A DNA stretch of 64,000 nt from Candidatus Melainabacteria bacterium (lineage in GTDB: Bacteria > Cyanobacteriota > Vampirovibrionia > Obscuribacterales > Obscuribacteraceae), in NCBI GenBank assembly GCA_003963305.1, contig RXJR01000036.1, forward strand, positions 1-64,000, given 5' to 3'. The notes below the pieces were generated by a model. The model saw only the letters and a list, made by a program, of their open reading frames with translations. It ran no database searches and was not told where the DNA came from. The translations under genes and the position numbers were made by a program. Positions 44,537 to 53,867 of the stretch are shown here, one piece after another; the first letter of the stretch is position 1; each line of letters begins with the position of its first letter.

Positions 44537-45988
44537 ATGCTTTTCAACAGTGTCCAGTATCTGATCTTTCTGCCAACCGTCGTGCTCCTGTTCTGGTTGT
44601 CGCCACGCGCCGTCAAACTGCCACTGCTACTGGTAGCAAGCTATATCTTCTACGCATCGTGGAACCCGCCCTTTGTTCTTTTGATCATTGGATTGACACT
44701 ATTCAACTTCTACTGGGGCAAAATTCTTTCCCGAGCAACGACAAACCGCAAAAAGCTATTCACCGCAGGCATCGTTGCAAATATCTTGACTCTCGCTACT
44801 TTCAAGTACGCAAACTTCTTTCTCGACACAGTAGCATCGGCAATTCATCTCGTCAGCAAACAGACCCCGGACTTCGCGCTTAATATTGTTCTGCCGCTCG
44901 GCATTTCTTTCTTCGTTTTCGAATTCATACACTATCTATTCGAAGTCAATCGAGGCGGAAAGCCTGTAGATTCTTTCGTACACTTTGCTCTCTTCGCAGC
45001 CTTTTTCCCAACGCAGATCGCAGGACCAATCAAGCGATACGACGATTTCATGAAACAGATGACGGACACAAATCCGTTCAAGCTGGAATACTTCGACGAA
45101 GGACTGCCCCTCATCGTCATGGGTCTGGCAAAGAAATTACTGCTCGCCGACAACCTGGCTATCCTTGTGCAAATGGGCTTTTCCAACCCCGCCTCATACG
45201 GTGCACCGGAGCTGTGGCTGTTCACTTACGCTTTTGCCTTTCAGATCTATTTCGACTTCTGTGCTTACACAGATATAGCTCGCGGTTCCGCGATGCTCTT
45301 CGGCTATCACATTCCGATCAACTTCAATCTCCCCTATATTGCTGCGAATATGGCAGATTTCTGGCACCGCTGGCACATCTCGCTATCAACATGGCTGCGC
45401 GATTACCTCTTCATTCCGATGGGCGGCTCACGCGTCGCAAACTGGAAAGTTAACCGCAACATTCTCATTACCTTTGCCCTGGGCGGACTCTGGCATGGAG
45501 CCTCATGGAGCTTCGTAATATGGGGACTCTTCCATGGACTGTGCCTGGTTGTACACCGTGAATTCGTCGCACTCAAGGGGCGCTTGCCTAAACTTGATCC
45601 ACTGTGGAAATCGGGCGCCTGGCATTATCTCTCCATATTTCTGACATTCAACGCCGTCTGCATAGGCGACGTGTTTTTCCGCCTGCAGGACAGCAAACAA
45701 GCGTTCGCTGCAGTGAAAAAGATGCTTCTCTTCAGCCCTATATACACAGCAGAAGAGGCTCACCACTTCTTCATTGCCAAAGAAACTCTGCCAATAATCG
45801 TGCCCGTAACTGTGACCATGGTGGCAGTACTTTTCCTGGCTAATTTGCCTCTGAGCAAATTGATCAATGACCGCGCTTTCGATCGAGTGCCACCATTCGT
45901 TAAAGGTGCATTTTGCGCAGTGCTGATAATAGCCATGATCGTTTTGATTCCAACCACTTCGGCTCCATTCGTTTACTTCCAGTTCTAG
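44537..45988 (+). CDS. MBOAT-family membrane O-acyltransferase
   Basis: 483 residues with about ten to eleven membrane segments. Family hallmarks: FFPTQIAGPIKRYDDF, NFNLPYIAANMADFWHRWHISLS-type block (about 270-290), and the conserved H320 in GGLWHGASW. AlgI/DltB/PatA-type enzymes pass acyl groups across the membrane to a periplasmic SGNH partner, which puts them on a polysaccharide. Two such partners flank this gene (43039 and 45997). It starts 245 bp after the first and ends 8 bp before the second. Confidence 0.93.
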   Translation: MLFNSVQYLIFLPTVVLLFWLSPRAVKLPLLLVASYIFYASWNPPFVLLIIGLTLFNFYWGKILSRATTNRKKLFTAGIVANILTLATFKYANFFLDTVASAIHLVSKQTPDFALNIVLPLGISFFVFEFIHYLFEVNRGGKPVDSFVHFALFAAFFPTQIAGPIKRYDDFMKQMTDTNPFKLEYFDEGLPLIVMGLAKKLLLADNLAILVQMGFSNPASYGAPELWLFTYAFAFQIYFDFCAYTDIARGSAMLFGYHIPINFNLPYIAANMADFWHRWHISLSTWLRDYLFIPMGGSRVANWKVNRNILITFALGGLWHGASWSFVIWGLFHGLCLVVHREFVALKGRLPKLDPLWKSGAWHYLSIFLTFNAVCIGDVFFRLQDSKQAFAAVKKMLLFSPIYTAEEAHHFFIAKETLPIIVPVTVTMVAVLFLANLPLSKLINDRAFDRVPPFVKGAFCAVLIIAMIVLIPTTSAPFVYFQF

Positions 45989-45996
45989 GCAATCTC

Positions 45997-47232
45997 GTGG
46001 CACCAAATCTGACACCAACAGCAAAAGCGCTGACAGGCACGACATTCAGTTGCCTGGCGTGTCTGATCGCCTTCAATATTGTGATAAACGCCCTGTTTCC
46101 CTCCGGTCTGCCGAAATTTCAAGACACAGCCAACCTCTGGGGAACGCAGGTAGCGAAGCTGCCACCATTGATGCAATCCAGAGAAAATGCCGACGTATTA
46201 ATCGTTGGAGCATCCGGGATTCTCTTTCCTTCAGTGCGCTGTGATGACGCTTTCTATCAACGCCAGACACGCTACGATGACTGGTACATGAAGTACAAGA
46301 TCTGGTCATATTCCAAATCTGACTATTTCGCAAATCTGCTGAGCAAGCGCCTCGGCAAAGACATCTCCATTGCCAACAGTGCCGTAGGCGGTTGCATGAT
46401 GTCAGATCAGTATTTGATCTTGAATAAGTATCTGGCATCCGGCAAGAAGCCAAAAATGATCCTGCTTTTCAGCGGTCCAAAGGACTTTCTCGATAACCAT
46501 CGCACCAAGATCGAGAAAACATCTACTTATGTGCAGTTAGCCGACTTCCCGATTCGTGTCGGCGATATTTTGCAGGGCAACACTCGCTACGATACTGCCA
46601 TTCCGGAACTGACTGAAGCAATTATGCAGAGCGTTTCCAGTTTCTATTTCTATAGAGATGATTACCGTGCCATGCTTGCCCACGAGACATCGAAGCTTAC
46701 TCATCATCCCGAAGATTTGAAAAAAGCTATGGTCATGCTTGGCACAGAAGACAAAACACCGCTGACAAAACAACAGAAAGAAGAAGCTAAAGAACGTGCC
46801 GATGCTAAATTCGCGCCTTCAAAAGATGCAAAAGACCTGGCCCTGTTCAGAAAAATCTATCTTCCTATCAATACTGCTCAGTTCGAAACTCAGACGAAGT
46901 ACTTCGAAAAGATCATCGCCCTGGCTAAAGAACACAACATTCCACTCCAGGTCACTTTCATGCCTCTGACTCCTCAGCATACGGCTGTGCTACCGCCTGA
47001 GACATGGGCAACGTATAAAAGAACGGTGCGCTCAATCGCTGAAAAAGCCCATATCGCTTGCTGGGACCCCGTGCAAGACGTGAACTTCCAGCCCCAGGAC
47101 TTTGAAGACTCAGCCCACCTTGACGCCGCTGGTGGACAGAAGTTTTTCAAATATCTGACCGATCGGATCTGTGACGATCCACGAGTCTGCCAGACATTGA
47201 CTGACCAGAAAGTGCTGATCGGTCAACATTGA
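45997..47232 (+). CDS. SGNH/AlgJ-like O-acylation protein 2
   Basis: 411 residues from the GTG at 45997, chosen because it aligns with the paralogue's N terminus and has AGG about 8 bases before; a longer frame from 45913 overlaps the MBOAT gene. Signal anchor about 11-33. S73 (IVGASG), SGPKDFLDN, and D371/H374 in FEDSAHLD match paralogue 1, as does the VLIGQH end. Overall similarity is high along the whole length, so this is a duplication flanking the MBOAT gene. The two may act on different acceptor positions or together. Confidence 0.82.
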   Translation: MAPNLTPTAKALTGTTFSCLACLIAFNIVINALFPSGLPKFQDTANLWGTQVAKLPPLMQSRENADVLIVGASGILFPSVRCDDAFYQRQTRYDDWYMKYKIWSYSKSDYFANLLSKRLGKDISIANSAVGGCMMSDQYLILNKYLASGKKPKMILLFSGPKDFLDNHRTKIEKTSTYVQLADFPIRVGDILQGNTRYDTAIPELTEAIMQSVSSFYFYRDDYRAMLAHETSKLTHHPEDLKKAMVMLGTEDKTPLTKQQKEEAKERADAKFAPSKDAKDLALFRKIYLPINTAQFETQTKYFEKIIALAKEHNIPLQVTFMPLTPQHTAVLPPETWATYKRTVRSIAEKAHIACWDPVQDVNFQPQDFEDSAHLDAAGGQKFFKYLTDRICDDPRVCQTLTDQKVLIGQH

Positions 47233-47367
47233 TCTGAAGGCGAGTTCGAAAAAATTTTGCGGGTTTACGTGATCAATGTTCACAGGAACCCACCTTAAAT
47301 CAGGCAATGGTTGCCAATAGGATGTTCGCATACCTCCAAGCGAAACCTATTTGAGGACGATTCTAAA

Positions 47368-47898
47368 ATGAAAAATGCAGAAATTAATCAGAAGCCGATG
47401 TCCGAACCACACTCAGCTGGCGGAGAAGCTTACGCCGCCGCAGCTCGAGACGCATGGGAAAAGCCTTCAACAGGCGCCTCAGCTAAAACCGATTCAACTG
47501 CGCGCCCAGAATCGGGCAGCGGTCAAACAATTACTAACTCTGATTCCGGACCCAAAAAAACTGGAAACGGTGTTGCCGGCCAACCAGAGGGCGGCGGTGG
47601 TCATAGAATCGAGCCCAAAGGGGAAGCGCCTACCCAACCCAGCGCTGGAGAAGGAGCCGGCGCCAGGCAGGAAGGTTCAGAACCTGAAGGAAGCACCCTT
47701 AACGGAAGTGCTGGTGCCGCAGACAAAAACAATGCCCTGAAGTCTGACGGCGCCGGCAATTTCGGAAAGCCCGAGAAACTCGATACTGCTCCTGAACAAG
47801 GCAAAGCAGGCGGTGAGAGCATGCACTCCGCACCCAGCGAACATGTCGACAAGCAAGATGCGGCGCTCAAGTTCCTACCCAGCCTGAGCATCGCCTGA
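47368..47898 (+). CDS. disordered Gly/Ala/Ser/Glu-rich protein, unknown
   Basis: 176 residues from the ATG at 47368 (GAGGA about 10 bases before); an ATG 19 codons upstream is open but less likely. The whole sequence is low-complexity: Gly, Ala, Pro, Glu, Lys and Ser, no hydrophobic core, no signal peptide and no membrane segment. I do not recognise it. Base composition and codon rhythm look coding, but with no aromatic core it should be intrinsically disordered. It is followed by an 11-bp hairpin and then the response regulator gene. Confidence 0.55.
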   Translation: MKNAEINQKPMSEPHSAGGEAYAAAARDAWEKPSTGASAKTDSTARPESGSGQTITNSDSGPKKTGNGVAGQPEGGGGHRIEPKGEAPTQPSAGEGAGARQEGSEPEGSTLNGSAGAADKNNALKSDGAGNFGKPEKLDTAPEQGKAGGESMHSAPSEHVDKQDAALKFLPSLSIA

Positions 47899-47920
47899 GC
47901 AATAAATTTCGCCAGAGGAT

Positions 47921-47945
47921 AAGCCGGACTCATTGAGTTCGGCTT
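47921..47945 (+). terminator. strong hairpin after the disordered-protein gene
   Basis: Arms AAGCCGGACTC and GAGTTCGGCTT pair over 11 bp (one G-U) around a 3-base loop. It starts about 23 bases after the stop codon. There is no T run after it, so it may be a Rho-assisted end, an RNA-stabilising 3' structure, or the leader of the next gene. Confidence 0.5.
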
Positions 47946-48040
47946 CGCCTCATTGGAAAAATTCATAACAGGTGGTACAACAGATGAAAGGTCGAAGTAT
48001 CGATTTGTTCAGCACCTTCAGGAACCTCAGCCGAAAGATC

Positions 48041-48709
48041 ATGTCAAAAATCCTGATTGTTGAAGATGACGAAGCACTGGCCGACTCGATTAAGGACATA
48101 CTGGAATTCGATCATCACCATGTCGATGCCGTCGCCGATGGTGCTCTCGGCCTCGAGCACGCGCTTTCAGGCGCATTCGATTTGATCATTCTCGACCGGC
48201 AACTCCCGGGAATGCAGGGAACAGATATCTGCACGGCATTCCGCAATAAAGGCGGGCAAACACCCATACTCATGCTTACCGCCCTCAGCTCAATCAATCA
48301 AAAACTGGAAGGTTTTGAAAGCGGCGTTGACGACTATCTGACCAAACCGTTCGCTATGCCGGAGCTGCTGGTGCGAATCAAAGCACTGCTGAAAAGACCA
48401 CCGATACAATCAAGAGCCGTATTGTCGGCCGGAAACATTTCACTTGATGCAGAAAGCAAGACAGTTATGCAATCCGGTCAAAACCTGAAACTAAAACCGC
48501 TCGAGTTCTCAGTTCTAGAATACTTCATGACGCATCCAAACAAAGTGATAAGCGCCGAAGAATTATTGAAACGCGTTTGGAAAACAGAAGCCGACGCATC
48601 AGTCGATTCTGTCTATACGTCTATAAACCGGCTGCGAAAAAAATTGGGAGAGAATGCAGACCAGATTTTGCAAACTGTGCACGGGCTGGGATACAAACTC
48701 GTAAAATAA
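48041..48709 (+). CDS. OmpR/PhoB-family response regulator
   Basis: 222 residues from the ATG at 48041, the usual family start (MSKILIVEDDE); the frame is open from a GTG at 47972. Receiver about 1-118 with E8-D9-D10, phospho-acceptor D52 (ILDRQLPGMQG) and K103-like Lys in YLTKPF. A winged-helix DNA-binding domain (about 127-222) ends in DSVYTSINRLRKKLG and VHGLGYKLVK. The kinase-like gene 48768 follows 58 bp later and is the expected partner, but its ATPase domain is decayed. Confidence 0.93.
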   Translation: MSKILIVEDDEALADSIKDILEFDHHHVDAVADGALGLEHALSGAFDLIILDRQLPGMQGTDICTAFRNKGGQTPILMLTALSSINQKLEGFESGVDDYLTKPFAMPELLVRIKALLKRPPIQSRAVLSAGNISLDAESKTVMQSGQNLKLKPLEFSVLEYFMTHPNKVISAEELLKRVWKTEADASVDSVYTSINRLRKKLGENADQILQTVHGLGYKLVK

Positions 48710-48767
48710 ACACAATCACGCAGCGATGCTCAATTCAGAAACTCCAACTTCATACCTGTAAAATAGC

Positions 48768-50876
48768 TTGTCAAAAATACGGCTCAGACTCTGGCATAAA
48801 TTCGAATTACTAGCAGCACTACCCATGGTGATCTGTGCTGCGGTCTTGCTGCTGCTCGGATTTATTTATACGTATACAGACCAGCAACTGGCAGAGGCGC
48901 AACGCGCTCGCGAAGCGTTAGACACATGCGAATTCCTGATGCGAACAGTGAGCCAAACGACAGCCAAGCTGTGGACGGCAGGCAACTTTGAAGCAGCAAG
49001 CGAACAACAAATTCTCAATACAACAAAAACAAAAGTGCGAGAGAAGGTGCAGAGACTAAAGGAACTCTGCAAAGATCATCCGGAACAACAGAGAACCGCA
49101 TTTGAACTGGAGGAAACGCTCGAGTCCTCGTTGAAACTGATGCAGAGATCAATTGAGATGAAGGCCGAACATGGCATAGCGCCCGCTCTCAAAATTATGA
49201 GCTTCCAGATTGCTACACAAGAACATGCTGACACGCTCTTTCAGTGCAATCGACGACTGACGGAGCAGCTTACCTCCAGCCTGGAACATTCCGAGCACGC
49301 ATCGACGGCCGAAACAATGCGCCCATTGCTGCTCTTAGCAGCGACACTGATCGCAGCAATAGGATTGATCACAGCCTTTATACTTAATCGAAGTGTAGTA
49401 AATCGTTTATCCAAACTCGTTTTGAACAGCAAACGCCTGGCCACTTTAGACAAACTAGTGCCACCATCAACAAAAGGCGAAAATGATGAAATAGCCGATC
49501 TGGACGACATTTTTCATACAATGGCGTCTTCACTTTCTGAAGCAATTGAAAGAGAACTCGCTACCATCGAGAAAGCAGCAGATGTAATTTGCACAGTAAA
49601 TTCAAGGGGAGAACTAAGAAGTGTCAACTCAGCCTGTCTATCCGCCTGGGGTTATCAGGCAGGAGAACTGATAGGTGGCAATCTCCTGGAGTTGGTGCAC
49701 CATGATGACCGCAGCCAAACCAAGGCATTTATAGCAACACTCAAAAACAGCGAAGAGATGGAGACTTTTGAAAACAAACTGACCAGGAAGGACGGAGGAC
49801 TTCTCGATATTCTCTGGTCATTTCGAAAGTCAGAAACAAGCGACGAAATATTTTGCATAGCCCACGACATAACAGAAAGAAAGAAGGCGCAGGAAGATTT
49901 ACGCAAAAGCGAAGATAGATTCGCTGCTATTAAAGAAAAGATGCCTGCCGGAATCATCATTTTCAGCGAAGACGGAGAAGTTCTCGATTACAATCCAAGC
50001 GCTATTACACTGCTAGGACGGGATCAGTCGAGCATAAAAAACACCAAACTGGAAAAAATCATTCCGGCACTGCATTCCGAACTCAATAATCTGTCGAAGC
50101 AAAGACTTCCCCATGAAGCTGAAATCATTCAAACAGATGGGTCAATCAAAACTGCAGACCTTATAGTCGAAGAACTCGAGCAGAGCGAAAACAGAAAAAA
50201 GCAGTACCTTTCCGTGCTGATCGATACCACAGAGCGCCATGAGTTCGAAAGGATAAAGGAGACTCTCGTGGCCATGATTGCACACGACATTGCCACTCCA
50301 ATGACTACTATTCACTCACAGCTGCATCTTGCGCAGCTTGGTGTCATGGGCGAACTGACAGAAGAGGGAGCGGCCTTAGTGCACAAGGCGGAAGCACAAA
50401 GCGTAGAATTGATGAATGTCTTAACCACAGTTATGAAAACTGCAAAATATAAACATGCCACCATCTCCAGCGGTATAGCAGCAACGAACCTTGCCGAAAT
50501 CGTTGATGCGGTCGTCGAGTCAACCGAATCTGAACAACAGCAAAAAAATGTAGATGTACATCTGCAAATCGATCGCTCGCTTAATTTATTGGTCGAACCT
50601 GACAGCTCTTCCCACGCAATCAAGGTCGTTCTGACAGCCCTCTTGCGAAGCTGCCCTGAAAATCAATTTCTCACAATCGAAAGTTTCTTCGACGAGGAAG
50701 CTAAAGAAGACACGCTGCGATTGCGACTATCGCATCCTCGCGAGGGCGTCGTCGGACCTCCGCAGAGTTTAGCATGGGAATTTGCCTGCGCCATTGTGCA
50801 GGCAAACAACGGGCACCTGAGATTTGTTGAGGGTCAAAAATTTGTTGCCTGCGAATTCGAATTCAAGGTAGCTTGA
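48768..50876 (+). CDS. PAS histidine kinase with degenerate ATPase domain
   Basis: 702 residues, TTG start. TM1 about 13-35, a periplasmic helical domain, TM2 about 185-207, a HAMP segment, two PAS domains (about 265-375 and 385-490) and a dimerisation helix with intact H box: H506 in IAHDIATPM. In the C-terminal domain the N box that reads NLLTNAIKFSP in the paralogue is replaced by TALLRSCPENQ, and the DXGXG and GXGLGL boxes are absent; only the last strand resembles an ATPase (FACAIVQANNGHL). It should not bind ATP. It could be phosphorylated in trans or serve as a phosphotransfer or phosphatase protein for the upstream regulator (inference). Confidence 0.85.
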   Translation: MSKIRLRLWHKFELLAALPMVICAAVLLLLGFIYTYTDQQLAEAQRAREALDTCEFLMRTVSQTTAKLWTAGNFEAASEQQILNTTKTKVREKVQRLKELCKDHPEQQRTAFELEETLESSLKLMQRSIEMKAEHGIAPALKIMSFQIATQEHADTLFQCNRRLTEQLTSSLEHSEHASTAETMRPLLLLAATLIAAIGLITAFILNRSVVNRLSKLVLNSKRLATLDKLVPPSTKGENDEIADLDDIFHTMASSLSEAIERELATIEKAADVICTVNSRGELRSVNSACLSAWGYQAGELIGGNLLELVHHDDRSQTKAFIATLKNSEEMETFENKLTRKDGGLLDILWSFRKSETSDEIFCIAHDITERKKAQEDLRKSEDRFAAIKEKMPAGIIIFSEDGEVLDYNPSAITLLGRDQSSIKNTKLEKIIPALHSELNNLSKQRLPHEAEIIQTDGSIKTADLIVEELEQSENRKKQYLSVLIDTTERHEFERIKETLVAMIAHDIATPMTTIHSQLHLAQLGVMGELTEEGAALVHKAEAQSVELMNVLTTVMKTAKYKHATISSGIAATNLAEIVDAVVESTESEQQQKNVDVHLQIDRSLNLLVEPDSSSHAIKVVLTALLRSCPENQFLTIESFFDEEAKEDTLRLRLSHPREGVVGPPQSLAWEFACAIVQANNGHLRFVEGQKFVACEFEFKVA

Positions 50877-50916
50877 AAAATTTCAAAACAAATACGCAGG
50901 TCCAACATATCAACAT

Positions 50917-53073
50917 TCACTGTAATGGCAGAGAGACAATAAAGGTAGCGCCCCGTCCATCATTATTTCTGGCGCAGATCGTGCCACCATGTTTCTCTAC
51001 GATGCTTTTACAGATCGCAAGACCAAGTCCAGTGCCGCCCTTTCGCGTCGCATCCGACACCGCCACCTGTTTAAAAGCTTCGAAAATTGTATCAAGCGCT
51101 GCTGCCGGAATCCCCGAACCTTGATCGCTGACACTGATATTGACTGCATTGCCTGCAATATCATTGGCAATATGTATTTCTCCTTTCTCAGGGGAAAACT
51201 TAATTGCATTTGTAAGCAAATTTACCAGCACTTGCACGATTCTCTCGGAATCGACGTTAATCTGACACTCAGAAATAACAGGGATAAGTTTCACTTTCTT
51301 GGCCGCAGCTTTAACAGCAACTGCACCCACAGCCTTATTTACAATATCACTAAGCGACGATGGTTTTATGCTTACAGCAAACAATTCATCGCCCATTCGT
51401 ATCCGCAAGAAATCATCAAATAGCCTCAGTAACCGCTCGCTCTCGTTTACCGAGACCTGCAGGCGACTGTGGGCTTTCTCGGTTAGCTCGCCCAGCTCAC
51501 CGGACTTGAGCCGAATCAAAATTTGCGCAATATCGGCCATCGGCTGAGCGACATCATCAGACATTGTGCGCAGCAATTCCTGCTTAATCCGCTCGATTGT
51601 TAGTCGCTCGGTTAAATCTGCAAAGATTGCCAGAACATACTTATCGCTGTCAACCTCGGCGATATTCAAAGAAAGTTCGATTGGAACAGCACCACTGTCA
51701 AGCTGAATAGATGATAAAAGACTTTTGCCGGACTGCTGCAACGCCAGGGAGAATAAATCTGTCATCCCCTCGGGCAATGTCAGTCGTTGCACAAACATCT
51801 GCTCTTCGACGGATCTGAGGTTGAACAATTTGAGAGCACTACCATTTGCAAATCTAACTCTTCCAAGTTTATCAATCAGCATTAAACCAGCCGGTAGATT
51901 TTCTACCAGCGATCTAACTTTGGCTTCGCTGTCATGCAACTGCTTTTCCAAACGCTTGCGCTCTGTGATATCGTGCGCGACACAGTAGTATCTCTGCTCA
52001 GCAAACTTCTGGTCGGCGGCGTTATGGACATTCAACAGCATGACAGCGAATTGACCATCGCTTTTTACAAAATCCGCTTCAAAAGTGGCTGTCTCACCTG
52101 AACCAATTGATTCCAAACGCATACGCAAAGCATCAATCGAATCACTTTTTACAAGCGTAATCAGCCGCCGTCCAAACAAATCCTCAGCAGAATACCCCCA
52201 GACCTTCTCGCACTCTTTGCCTATTTCAACTATCTTACTGTCATGGTCGATTGTAAAAATGACAGCACCAGCATTGGCAAGAATTGCTCTTTCCTGACTG
52301 CTAACCTGCCCGAGCAACGCAGCCATCTCATGGAATTGATGGTCTAATTCAGCGATTTCATCCGCCCCTTTGAGGGGCTCTAAGAGGGGAGCGCGGCGAG
52401 CAAGTCGTTTGCTATTTTCGATGATCACATTGAGGCGATTGGTGACTTGCCTGCTCAACAAAAGAGGCACCAGAATGCTCAATGTAATTGCCAATGCCGA
52501 ACCGCCATACAAAAGCAAACCGATCAACTGGCGATACTGGCTGACTGTAAACTCATTCTTGCCAACATAAGGCTCGTCCAGTCCAGCGATCTCAGTATCC
52601 AATTTATTATCGACAATTTGTTCGTTCACAAGCTCTCGAACTTCCCGCAGTCGCATCGGCGCAAAGTGAGCTCCACCCATGCGGATCAATTCGACCACTT
52701 CCTGAGATAAGGAAAGAGTCTTGTTGCACTCGGCCTCAATGCGTTCCACTCTCGCTAGCTGACTGGGGCGCCCAGCCATTGATTTTTTCAGTAGTCCTAT
52801 TGCGCTTTCGACTTTGCTTCTAGCGGTCAGATAGGGACGTAAAGTACTTTCACTTTGACTGGAGGCATATTCGAAAACAGCCATCGCACCGCTGGAGAGC
52901 GCAGTAGACAAAGTCATACCATCAGAAATTGCGGCACGTGCGCTCTCTTCTCTGCTCAACTCCGCTTCTTGGGCCGATACCAGATAAGCTAAAATAGTCA
53001 TCATCGCGACTCCAAACACAACTGGAATCGCAGCAACGACAAAAACTTTGGGAAGTAGCTTCAAACTCGACAC
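50917..53073 (-). CDS. PAS histidine kinase lacking the phospho-accepting His
   Basis: 718 residues, GTG start. TM1 about 9-31, periplasmic helical domain, TM2 about 180-203, HAMP, two PAS domains, dimerisation helix and ATPase domain. Where active kinases have SHDLRTPL the protein reads SDDVAQPM: D506 replaces His (codon GAT at 51558-51556). The ATPase domain is intact: NLLTNAIKFSP, VSDQGSGIP and GGTGLGLAICKSIVEKHGG. It therefore may bind ATP but cannot autophosphorylate on His. Convergent with the 48768 kinase, 40 bp between stop codons, and of the same overall design. Confidence 0.87.
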   Translation of the reverse strand: MSSLKLLPKVFVVAAIPVVFGVAMMTILAYLVSAQEAELSREESARAAISDGMTLSTALSSGAMAVFEYASSQSESTLRPYLTARSKVESAIGLLKKSMAGRPSQLARVERIEAECNKTLSLSQEVVELIRMGGAHFAPMRLREVRELVNEQIVDNKLDTEIAGLDEPYVGKNEFTVSQYRQLIGLLLYGGSALAITLSILVPLLLSRQVTNRLNVIIENSKRLARRAPLLEPLKGADEIAELDHQFHEMAALLGQVSSQERAILANAGAVIFTIDHDSKIVEIGKECEKVWGYSAEDLFGRRLITLVKSDSIDALRMRLESIGSGETATFEADFVKSDGQFAVMLLNVHNAADQKFAEQRYYCVAHDITERKRLEKQLHDSEAKVRSLVENLPAGLMLIDKLGRVRFANGSALKLFNLRSVEEQMFVQRLTLPEGMTDLFSLALQQSGKSLLSSIQLDSGAVPIELSLNIAEVDSDKYVLAIFADLTERLTIERIKQELLRTMSDDVAQPMADIAQILIRLKSGELGELTEKAHSRLQVSVNESERLLRLFDDFLRIRMGDELFAVSIKPSSLSDIVNKAVGAVAVKAAAKKVKLIPVISECQINVDSERIVQVLVNLLTNAIKFSPEKGEIHIANDIAGNAVNISVSDQGSGIPAAALDTIFEAFKQVAVSDATRKGGTGLGLAICKSIVEKHGGTICARNNDGRGATFIVSLPLQ

Positions 53074-53096
53074 TCGCGAAGGTCATTTACATAGTA

Positions 53097-53867
53097 ATGA
53101 ATTTCAGGCCAAAAGACACAAGAGCAATCACTTTATTGGCAACAATTTTGTTCATTTCTGCAATTGCGAGTCCCGCCACAGCGTCCAGGATGTCGGAATC
53201 TGCGAATGAACTGCGTACAGAATCAGCACTTTTAAATCCCGCGCAAGAGAAAGACCAGATCATAGACGAGCAAGACGAATTGTACGACCGGCAGAAAAAA
53301 ATCCCAGCCAGTGAGTATCCAAACTACATAGAGCACCTGCAACAACTCTTGAAAAAGCAAGAGAGCGCTTTCGGAAAAGACAGTCCTCAAGTGTCATGCA
53401 CCCTGGACCAACTTTATTCCGTGTATCACATGCAGCGCAGACCGGATCTACAGATTGACGTAGCCAGAAGATCCATGGAGATAAAGCGCCGGATCCTTGG
53501 CACTCAAGCAGTGGATACCGCCTTTGTAACTTGTCATTTAGCCAGCGCATTAGCGGCATGCGAACGTTACGAAGAAGCGCTCGCATTGCTGCAGAACCTC
53601 CTGAATCAACTAAAACCAACAAATGGAACAAGATCTGCAGAAACAATGTTGACATTCGAAATTGCCCAGACATATTTCCAGTGCAATAAATTCGAAGAAG
53701 CACAGCCCTGGTTCGACAAAGCGGTCAGTCTGAAACTACAGTATGCCCCCAACTCAAGAGTTTATCCTACGGCCTACAAAGTTCAGACAAGACAACGCAT
53801 TAACCAGCGTCTGGTGAACCGTTATCATCAACGGCTCTGGACAAACTCCAACAAATCACGCTCGTAA
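53097..53867 (+). CDS. exported TPR protein
   Basis: 256 residues. Signal peptide about 1-29 (ITLLATILFISAIASPATA), then three or four TPR units of the kinesin-light-chain type (about 70-225). It is divergent from the kinase at 53073 with 23 bp between the start codons, and its last 40 bp overlap the 3' end of the LuxR-type regulator on the other strand. Function unknown; presumably a periplasmic protein-binding adaptor. Confidence 0.78.
   Translation: MNFRPKDTRAITLLATILFISAIASPATASRMSESANELRTESALLNPAQEKDQIIDEQDELYDRQKKIPASEYPNYIEHLQQLLKKQESAFGKDSPQVSCTLDQLYSVYHMQRRPDLQIDVARRSMEIKRRILGTQAVDTAFVTCHLASALAACERYEEALALLQNLLNQLKPTNGTRSAETMLTFEIAQTYFQCNKFEEAQPWFDKAVSLKLQYAPNSRVYPTAYKVQTRQRINQRLVNRYHQRLWTNSNKSRS

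Noticed and set aside
45913-45996. 28-residue extension of SGNH protein 2
   Set aside because: It overlaps the MBOAT gene, and the paralogue begins at the position matching the GTG at 45997.
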